Below are positions 1-7,981 of a stretch of DNA of 12,011 bases, in pieces. Made by a program: the position numbers and the translations under genes. The first letter of the stretch is position 1; every line of letters begins with the position of its first letter. Source of the DNA: Bacteroidota bacterium (GTDB lineage: Bacteria; Bacteroidota; Ignavibacteria; UBA10030; UBA8401); contig JAVBYA010000447.1 in the NCBI GenBank assembly GCA_030824295.1, positions 1 through 12,011 of the forward strand, in the 5' to 3' direction. The notes under the pieces are model-generated. The model ran no database searches. It was given only the letters and a program-made list of their open reading frames with translations, and had not been told where the DNA came from.

Positions 1-38
1 TTGACCTATCATTACTCAAGAATCGTACCGAGAAAATC

Positions 39-647
39 ATGACCTCCTTGTCCGAAATATATTCCTTCATTCACATCGCCGAGAGGCTGAAAAACGAACT
101 TCGCCATAGTTTTACCTCAAAAGGACGTCAGGAAAGCGTAGCGGAACACACCTGGCGGATGACCTTGATGGCCGTCCTTCTCGTCCCGAAACTGGACAAA
201 AAAGTCAATTTTGAGAAATTGCTCAAAATGATTGTCATTCATGATATTGTGGAGGTCTTTGCGGGCGATACCCCCGTCCCGTTCATGGTGGGGAACGATG
301 CGCTGAAGCAAGAGAAAGCCAGAAAGGAACTGGAAGCGATCCGGGAGGTGCGGAGCCGTTTGGGAGATGTACCGGGAAGCGAGATCGAAGAACTGTGGCA
401 TGAATTCGAAGCCCGGGAGTCGTACGAAGCAAAGGTCGCCAATGCACTGGACAAACTGGAGGTGCAGGTGCAGCACAACGAGGCCGATATCGCCACCTGG
501 ATCCCGGTGGAGTACGGATTGATCTATTCCCGGCGTCCATACACGGCGTTCGATCCGGTGATGGACGAACTGCGGAGGATCATCGAGCAGGAAGCGGAAG
601 AGAAACTGACCGCGGCGGGGATCCCGCTCCAGCGTCCGAAGGAGTGA
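39..647 (+). CDS. HD-domain hydrolase, YfbR/HDDC2-like 5'-deoxynucleotidase
   Basis: A 202-residue soluble protein of the HD superfamily, closest in pattern to the YfbR/HDDC2 group, which removes phosphate from (deoxy)nucleoside 5'-monophosphates using a divalent metal. The metal-binding residues are visible in order: H37 in SVAEHTWR, the H68-D69 pair in VIHDIVEVFAGD (with D77 following), and D138 in ALDKLEVQVQH. The length fits the family (about 190-210 residues). There is no signal peptide or membrane segment, so it should be cytoplasmic. The ATG at 39 has only a weak purine stretch (GAGAAA) in front of it. The region before position 39 is too short to show a promoter or an upstream gene. 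It is separated from the next gene by 277 bp of repeat-containing spacer, so it is probably transcribed independently of that gene. Family assignment is firm; the exact substrate is inferred. Confidence 0.88.
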   Translation: MTSLSEIYSFIHIAERLKNELRHSFTSKGRQESVAEHTWRMTLMAVLLVPKLDKKVNFEKLLKMIVIHDIVEVFAGDTPVPFMVGNDALKQEKARKELEAIREVRSRLGDVPGSEIEELWHEFEARESYEAKVANALDKLEVQVQHNEADIATWIPVEYGLIYSRRPYTAFDPVMDELRRIIEQEAEEKLTAAGIPLQRPKE

Positions 648-709
648 ACATCCTGCAGAATTCTTTTCGTATATTTATCACGCATGACGGCAGAGCGAAA
701 GCGTGCATG

Positions 710-731
710 CCACAGATTTCACAGATGAATT
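710..731. repeat. CACAGATT-type dispersed repeat word
   Basis: Two near-identical adjoining words (CACAGATTT then CACAGATGAA) lie in the spacer after the HD-domain gene. Similar word-like repeats are common in intergenic DNA of many environmental bacteria and have no known function. Seen once here, so its status as a genome-wide family is inferred. Confidence 0.4.
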
Positions 732-764
732 TAGAGAAACTCCTTAGGAATCCGAAAACGAGTC

Positions 765-826
765 ATTGCGAGCCGCCCTGAGCGTAGTCGAAGGGTGGCG
801 AAGCCTGCCTGCTGCAGGCAGGCAAT
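765..826. repeat. Hairpin repeat interrupted by a second palindrome
   Basis: The outer element is of the ATTGCGAG...GCGAAG/CAATC type: ATTGC (765-769) pairs with GCAAT (822-826). Inside it GCCGCCCT (772-779) pairs with AGGGTGGC (792-799) with one wobble. Between GCGAAG and CAATC sits an almost perfect palindrome, stem GCCTGCCTGC (803-812) and GCAGGCAGGC (814-823) around a single base. Removing about 19 bp of palindrome would restore a continuous GCGAAGCAATC, which suggests one repeat family inserted into another. The rest of the 648-924 spacer shows no gene or clear promoter. Confidence 0.7.
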
Positions 827-924
827 CTTTCAACGAAAAACGATAGTAACGCCACAACCGACACAACGCGTCCATAGCCGAATGTTCTTTTCACAGAATC
901 TAACCTATCCGAAACGGTAACACT

Positions 925-1689
925 ATGCTCGACACCCTCACACTGCAGCGTCCGCTCATCTTCTTCGATCTTGAAAGTACCGGCGTCAGTTTCGCCAAGG
1001 ACCGCATCATCGAACTCTGCGCCATCAAGGTCATGCCGGACAAGTCCCGCACGATGCTGCTGCAGCGTTTCTATCCCGAGATGCCGATTCCTCCCTCCTC
1101 CACCGAGATCCACGGCATCACGGACGAGATGGTGAAAGGCGAACCGACCTTCCGGGAAAAGGCGCGCGAAGTAGCGGCATTCTTCGCCGACAGTGATCTG
1201 GCGGGGTATAACATCGCGAAGTTCGACATCCCGATGCTGGTGGAAGAACTGCTGCGGGCGGGGCTGAAGGAGAATCCGTTCGAGAAGGTGCGCATCATCG
1301 ACTCCCTCTCCATCTATTTCAAGAAGGAGCCGCGCAATCTTGCCGCCGCGCTCAAATTCTACGCGAATGAGGAGATCGTCAACGCACACTCCGCCGAAGC
1401 GGATGTGGAAGCGACCATCAAAGTACTGAACGGACAGCTGCAGAAGTATCCGGACGTCGGCGGCACGACCGATGCGCTGCATGCAATGTTCGCCCTCGAG
1501 AATGAATACCTCGATTACGACCGGAAATTCGGACGGGACAAGAGCGGCGAGATCATCTTTACCTTCGGCAAGAACAAAGGGTTCCGCGTGGCGGACAATC
1601 TCGGCATGGTCAAATGGATGCTGGACAAGGACTTCACCGAATACACCAAGCTCATTGCGCGCAAAATTCTCTCCGGCGAGCTAATGTAA
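925..1689 (+). CDS. DEDDh 3'-5' exonuclease (DnaQ/ExoX-type)
   Basis: A 254-residue exonuclease-domain protein of the DnaQ-like superfamily, which removes nucleotides from DNA 3' ends using two metal ions. All five DEDDh residues can be placed: D15 and E17 in FFDLESTG (Exo I), D101 in GYNIAKFDIPML (Exo II), and H155 and D160 in HSAEADVEA (Exo III). The conserved IHGIT segment (about 63-67) is also present. After the catalytic domain (about 10-170) comes a C-terminal stretch (about 203-250) with FTFGKNKGF and MVKWMLDKDF, which resembles the small C-terminal domain of ExoX-like nucleases. No polymerase or helicase domain is attached, so it may act in repair or as a separate proofreading subunit. 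The ATG at 925 has no good ribosome binding site. No gene neighbour helps to define its role. Downstream lies the repeat island. Confidence 0.88.
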   Translation: MLDTLTLQRPLIFFDLESTGVSFAKDRIIELCAIKVMPDKSRTMLLQRFYPEMPIPPSSTEIHGITDEMVKGEPTFREKAREVAAFFADSDLAGYNIAKFDIPMLVEELLRAGLKENPFEKVRIIDSLSIYFKKEPRNLAAALKFYANEEIVNAHSAEADVEATIKVLNGQLQKYPDVGGTTDALHAMFALENEYLDYDRKFGRDKSGEIIFTFGKNKGFRVADNLGMVKWMLDKDFTEYTKLIARKILSGELM

Positions 1690-1696
1690 AAACATT

Positions 1697-1724
1697 CACC
1701 GCAGAGACCGCAGAGCACGCAGAG
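1697..1724. repeat. GCAGAG-type dispersed repeat word
   Basis: Three spaced copies of (C)GCAGAG immediately follow the exonuclease gene. A reverse-complement relative (CCTCTGTGTCTCTGTGGT, 2317-2334) and a shorter same-strand relative near 2146-2154 occur in the same island. This looks like one of the word-like intergenic repeats found in many environmental genomes; function unknown. Confidence 0.45.
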
Positions 1725-1733
1725 AATATTGTA

Positions 1734-1754
1734 GGACGGGATGGTATCCCGTCC
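1734..1754. repeat. GGACGGGAT hairpin repeat, copy 1
   Basis: A perfect 9-bp stem, GGACGGGAT (1734-1742) and ATCCCGTCC (1746-1754), with a three-base loop. The same hairpin with loop GAC recurs at 2162-2182, and in both places it follows a CGCAGAGAAT-TTGT leader, so a unit of about 36 bp is duplicated. Copy 1 overlaps the left edge of the 184-bp tandem repeat. There is no T-run after it, so it is not a standard terminator. Confidence 0.75.
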
Positions 1755-2104
1755 GGACAAATACAACGCAAAGAATGAAGAACCACGAAGGCACGAAAAC
1801 ACGAAAGAAGAATAAGAACAAATGTTGATCGACTCTCCAGAGTCGATCCGAAGAGACGGTGACTGTCTCCTCTTGCGAACGCTTTCTTATAGGTGACAGT
1901 CACCATCACGCATCTGTAGTCGGGATGGTATTCCGTTCGGACAAATACAATGCAAAGAATGAAGAACCACGAAGGCACGAAAACACGAAAGAAGAATAAG
2001 AACAAAGGTTGATCGACTCTCCAGAGTCGATCCGAAGAGATGGTGACTGTCTCCTCTTGCGAACGCTTTCTTATAGGTGACAGTCACCATCACGCATCTG
2101 TAGC
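1737..2104. repeat. 184-bp tandem duplication, two copies
   Basis: Copy A is 1737-1920 and copy B is 1921-2104, directly adjoining, with six mismatches that I can count in 184 positions (about 97% identity) and no gaps. A few bases of a third start follow at 2105-2113. Each copy holds, in order, an ACCACGAAG/GCACGAAAACACGAA word; a perfect hairpin GATCGACTCT-CC-AGAGTCGATC (1827-1848; 2011-2032); and a long-loop inverted repeat GGTGACTGTC/GACAGTCACC (1858-1867 with 1895-1904), which extends to 12 bp per arm in copy B. The arm sequence GGTGACAGTCACC is itself palindromic. The unit has no plausible gene. Repeats with such GTGAC-type palindromic tips are sometimes mobilised by REP-associated tyrosine transposases, but no transposase is present here. 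Confidence 0.85.
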
Positions 2105-2161
2105 CAGGATGGTTCATCCCGGCGGCGGAATATGCGAAAAACAAACCGCAGAGAATTTTGT

Positions 2162-2182
2162 GGACGGGATGACATCCCGTCC
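2162..2182. repeat. GGACGGGAT hairpin repeat, copy 2
   Basis: Stem GGACGGGAT (2162-2170) and ATCCCGTCC (2174-2182), loop GAC. It is the second copy of the hairpin at 1734-1754, again preceded by a CGCAGAGAAT-TTGT leader. It is followed by CTACACCGCGG rather than a T-run. Confidence 0.7.
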
Positions 2183-2202
2183 TACACCGCGGTCGAAGTA
2201 TT

Positions 2203-2258
2203 GTGGTCGGACGGGTGTCCGTCCTTTTTTTGTGTTTTTTCTGGTGCGTCGACCTTGG
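2203..2258 (+). repeat. T-rich terminator-like repeat, copy 1 of 2
   Basis: A 56-bp unit starting GTGGTCGGAC and containing TTTTTTTGTGTTTTTTC. It recurs at 2381-2437 with scattered substitutions and about one indel, 178 bp downstream. Copy 1 forms a hairpin plus T-run (listed separately); copy 2 has lost most of the pairing. They are diverged direct repeats rather than functional twins. Confidence 0.65.
2209..2231 (+). terminator. Possible rho-independent terminator inside the repeat island
   Basis: Stem GGACGG (2209-2214) and CCGTCC (2219-2224), four-base loop GTGT, followed at once by seven T (2225-2231) and then another T-rich run. The shape is that of an intrinsic terminator reading on the + strand. 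It is 0.5 kb past the exonuclease gene, so it would stop read-through toward nifJ rather than end a specific gene. Confidence 0.5.
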
Positions 2259-2266
2259 ACAATTCA

Positions 2267-2294
2267 TCATTCCTCGTTTATCATTCTTCGTTGT
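2267..2294. repeat. Two 14-bp direct repeats (TCATTC-TCGTT)
   Basis: Two adjoining 14-bp units, 2267-2280 and 2281-2294, each reading TCATTCxTCGTT plus two variable bases. A small, low-complexity tandem repeat within the island; no function visible. Confidence 0.4.
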
Positions 2295-2352
2295 TTTTTC
2301 CCTTACTTCTCCGGGACCTCTGTGTCTCTGTGGTGATAGTTTGAACAATGCA

Positions 2353-2368
2353 TCGGCATAAATGCCGA
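2353..2368. repeat. TCGGCAT/ATGCCGA hairpin
   Basis: Perfect 7-bp inverted repeat TCGGCAT (2353-2359) and ATGCCGA (2362-2368) with a two-base loop, followed by CCTACCGG. It resembles short palindromic dispersed elements. No T-run follows. Confidence 0.45.
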
Positions 2369-2380
2369 CCTACCGGTAAT

Positions 2381-2437
2381 GTGGTCGGACGCGTGCCCAT
2401 CCCTTTTTTGTGTTTTTTCCCGCGCATCGATTCTTGG
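2381..2437 (+). repeat. T-rich terminator-like repeat, copy 2 of 2
   Basis: Diverged copy of 2203-2258, starting GTGGTCGGAC and keeping TTTTTTGTGTTTTTTC. The region matching the stem (ACGCGTGCCCATCC) no longer pairs well, so this copy should not work as a terminator. Confidence 0.6.
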
Positions 2438-2454
2438 CATCCTTCGGGTATTTC

Positions 2455-2634
2455 GTTCTCCCCTCCTCGATCGGCTCTTCATTGTTCATTGTCAATTGTC
2501 AATTGTTAATTGTTCATTGCTCTTCCTTCCTCGATCTGCTCTTCATTGTCCACTGTTAATTGTCAATTGTTCATTGTTCTCCCCTCCTCGATCAGCTCTT
2601 CATTGTCCACTGTCAATTGTCAATTGTTCATTGT
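2455..2634. repeat. Nested satellite: heptamers inside about 57-64-bp units
   Basis: Three long units, each opening with CCTCGATCnGCTCTT (CCTCGATC at 2465, 2529 and 2586) and continuing with heptamers of the form (C/A)A(T/C)TGT(T/C), mainly CATTGTC, AATTGTC and AATTGTT. The first unit has six heptamers and the next two have five. The unit spacings (64 and 57 bp) differ by exactly one heptamer. Units 2 and 3 both have CACTGT as second heptamer. This points to growth and loss at two levels, heptamer slippage and duplication of the larger unit. Heptamer repeats of this style (TTGACAATT on the other strand) occur in cyanobacteria and other phyla; function is unknown. Confidence 0.85.
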
Positions 2635-2736
2635 CCTTCCTTTCCTAGAAATAAGACTCAATTATCCCCTCATTCTTACAACTGATAATATTTCGCCCGT
2701 AAACCGTTCAAATCATTGGCGTTTCCGGCGATATTG

Positions 2737-2778
2737 TTTGGCAATGTTTTTGCAAAAGTACCCCGTGTCTTTAATTAA
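2737..2778 (+). promoter_or_regulatory. Candidate operator and weak promoter for the nifJ operon
   Basis: An inverted repeat TTTGGCAA (2737-2744) - 5 bp - TTGCAAAA (2750-2757) matches at 7 of 8 positions. Its right arm contains TTGCAA (2750-2755), which could be a -35 element, with TAATTA (2772-2777) 16 bp later as a poor -10. The placement, 45-65 bp before the nifJ start, suits an operator. The binding protein is not known; the Rrf2 regulator at the end of the operon is the obvious candidate. The promoter elements are weak matches and should be treated as tentative. Confidence 0.35.
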
Positions 2779-2801
2779 ATAAGAAATCGGAGTCCTTTAT
2801 T

Positions 2802-6392
<3,591 letters not shown>

Positions 6393-6400
6393 TACCATAG

Positions 6401-6431
6401 GCCGGCCGCTGCCTGCAGGGTGACGGCCGGC
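6401..6431 (+). promoter_or_regulatory. Intra-operon hairpin between nifJ and the DHOD-like gene
   Basis: Perfect 8-bp stem GCCGGCCG (6401-6408) and CGGCCGGC (6424-6431) starting 9 bp after the nifJ stop codon. The following bases (TCATTTAACGGAG) lack a proper T-run, and the next gene has a good ribosome binding site directly behind. It is better read as a transcript-stabilising or partial attenuation structure that lowers expression of the downstream genes relative to nifJ. Confidence 0.5.
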
Positions 6432-6451
6432 TCATTTAACGGAGAATTATC

Positions 6452-7441
6452 ATGGACCTATCAACACAATACCTCGGATTGAACCTGAAGAACCCGATCG
6501 TTCCTTCCGCCTCTCCCATGTCCCGCACGGTCGGCAGCGTCCGCCTGATGGAAGATTACGGCGCATCCGCCGTGGTGCTCTACTCCATCTTCGAGGAACA
6601 GATCCGGCATGAGACGAAGGAGCTATACCATCATCTTACCTACAATGCGGAAAGCTACGCGGAAGCCACCTCGTACTTCCCCGAAGCGCATGAGTATCAC
6701 AGCGGACCGGATGAGTATCTGAACCACATCCGCAAATTGAAGGAATCGGTCAGCATCCCGGTGATCGGCAGCATCAACGGCGTGACGGACGGCGGCTGGG
6801 TGGAATATGCAAAACAGATCCAGCAGGCGGGCGCGGATGCACTCGAGCTGAACATCTATTATATCCCGACCGACCCGAACATGAGCAGCGACGACATCGA
6901 ACAGACCTATCTGGACATCGTGAAGGATGTGCGGAACCAGGTCACCATCCCTGTTGCCGTGAAGCTCTCCCCCTTCTTCACCTCGCTCTCCAATGTGGCG
7001 AAGCGTCTGGACAACATCGGCGTGAACGGACTGGTGCTCTTCAACCGGTTCTATCAGCCGGACATCAATCTGGACACGCTCAGCATCGAACCGGGCGTGG
7101 TGCTCAGTTCCTCCAATTCCATCCGGCTGCCGCTGCGCTGGGTGGGGATCCTCCACAAGAAGGTCAAGGCGGACCTGGCAGCAACCACCGGTGTGCACAC
7201 CGGCGAGGATGTCATCAAACTGATCATGGCCGGCGCCAATGTGACCATGATGTGTTCGGCCCTGCTGCGGCACGGACCGCGGAAGATCCGCGAAGTGTTA
7301 ACGGAAGTGCAGCAATGGATGGTGGAGCATGAGTACTCCTCCATCAACGATATGCGCGGCAGTATGAGTCATCAGAACGTGGCGGACCCCTCCTCGTTCG
7401 AACGCGCCAATTATATGAAAGCTCTTCAATCGTACATGTGA
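6452..7441 (+). CDS. Dihydroorotate dehydrogenase-like flavoprotein linked to PFOR
   Basis: A 329-residue TIM-barrel protein of the dihydroorotate dehydrogenase class 1 superfamily. Family features: the N-terminal LGLNLKNPIVPSASP segment; LELNIYYIP (131-139) at the usual active-site strand; AVKLSPF (169-175), whose K171 fits the FMN-contacting lysine; and the phosphate-binding stretch TGVHTGEDVIKLIMAGA (246-262). In true class 1 enzymes the active-site strand reads N-x-SCPN with a catalytic cysteine. Here it is N134-I-Y-Y-I-P, with no cysteine or serine base, so pyrimidine synthesis is unlikely. No pyr genes are nearby. GGAG at 6441-6444, 7 bp from the ATG, supports the start. It lies 59 bp after nifJ and its stop touches the ribosome binding site of the Rrf2 gene, so all three are probably cotranscribed. 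Homologues annotated only as DHOD-like often sit beside nifJ; the reaction is unknown. Confidence 0.85.
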   Translation: MDLSTQYLGLNLKNPIVPSASPMSRTVGSVRLMEDYGASAVVLYSIFEEQIRHETKELYHHLTYNAESYAEATSYFPEAHEYHSGPDEYLNHIRKLKESVSIPVIGSINGVTDGGWVEYAKQIQQAGADALELNIYYIPTDPNMSSDDIEQTYLDIVKDVRNQVTIPVAVKLSPFFTSLSNVAKRLDNIGVNGLVLFNRFYQPDINLDTLSIEPGVVLSSSNSIRLPLRWVGILHKKVKADLAATTGVHTGEDVIKLIMAGANVTMMCSALLRHGPRKIREVLTEVQQWMVEHEYSSINDMRGSMSHQNVADPSSFERANYMKALQSYM

Positions 7442-7448
7442 GGACACT

Positions 7449-7883
7449 ATGTCAATCTTCTTCAGCAGACAATGCGAGTATGCGCTTCAATCGATCATCT
7501 ACCTTGCTCAAAAGAAGCAGGGGGAGATGACCACGATCAAAGAGATCTCGTCGCATCTGAACATCCCGTTCCACTTCCTCGGCAAGATCTTCCAGAAGCT
7601 CTCCCATAAGGGACTGCTGCACTCCATGAAAGGGGTCTCCGGCGGTTTCTGGCTCGCTAAGCCGGCGGAAGAGATCGTCCTGATGGACATCATCATCGCC
7701 ATCGACGGCAGCGATATCATGAACCTGTGTGTGCTCGGCTATGCCGAATGCAACGGTTCCTCCCCTTGTCCGATGCACAATGAATGGAAGACGACCAAAG
7801 AGAACTTCTTCGCCTCCCTCAGTAAGAAGAACATCCTGGACGTCGCCAAAGAGATCAAAAAGGACGGTTACAGAGCAGCCTGA
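7449..7883 (+). CDS. Rrf2-family transcriptional regulator, probable Fe-S sensor
   Basis: A 144-residue winged-helix regulator of the Rrf2 family (IscR, NsrR, RsrR and relatives). The N-terminal RQCEYALQSIIYLAQ helix, the helix-turn-helix (about 28-57, TTIKEISSHLNIPFHFLGKI) and the wing (KGVSGGFWLAKP, 61-72) are all in place. Three cysteines in the sensor loop, C94, C101 and C107 (C-X6-C-X5-C), followed by H110, fit an Fe-S cluster site. IscR and NsrR proteins use similar but not identical spacing. A fourth cysteine, C9, lies near the N-terminus. AGGA at 7441-7444 overlaps the end of the preceding gene, and the ATG is 7 bp after that stop, so translation is likely coupled. By position it probably controls the nifJ operon, and perhaps the Fe-S and nitrite genes downstream. 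The signal (oxygen, nitric oxide or Fe-S status) cannot be told from sequence. Confidence 0.92.
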   Translation: MSIFFSRQCEYALQSIIYLAQKKQGEMTTIKEISSHLNIPFHFLGKIFQKLSHKGLLHSMKGVSGGFWLAKPAEEIVLMDIIIAIDGSDIMNLCVLGYAECNGSSPCPMHNEWKTTKENFFASLSKKNILDVAKEIKKDGYRAA

Positions 7884-7928
7884 TCGCCTCTCCGGGTCCT
7901 GTCCGCACGGACGGGACCCGGTGCGATC
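7882..7928 (+). terminator. Strong hairpin after the Rrf2 gene (terminator without T-run)
   Basis: A 13-bp stem (7892-7904 with 7909-7921, one T/G wobble, loop GCAC) is enclosed by a further 6-bp stem GATCGC (7882-7887) and GCGATC (7923-7928). It begins inside the stop codon. A run of C, not T, follows, so it may be a rho-assisted or transcript-protecting 3' end rather than a classical intrinsic terminator. Confidence 0.5.
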
Positions 7929-7981
7929 TCCCCCGAACGCCGGCATCCGCCGGTATTGTCACCTATTCCATGTGAACGATC

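Noticed and set aside
763..1482. 239-codon open frame on the minus strand opposite the exonuclease gene
   Set aside because: It overlaps the clear DEDDh exonuclease, has no recognisable domain and runs into the repeat-containing spacer.
2455..2634. Possible CRISPR array
   Set aside because: The intervening sequences are themselves heptamer repeats, not unique spacers. Repeat length varies by one heptamer and no cas gene is present.
2379..2648. Open frame across the heptamer satellite giving repeated SIVNCSL-like peptides
   Set aside because: The periodic peptide comes from the DNA repeat itself. One spacing (64 bp) is not a multiple of three, there is no ribosome binding site, and similar frames occur by chance in such arrays.
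7959..7976. Partial dyad GTCAC-N8-GTGAA before the polyferredoxin gene as a CRP/FNR-type site
   Set aside because: The half-sites match each other at only four of five positions, and the spacing fits neither FNR nor CRP consensus.
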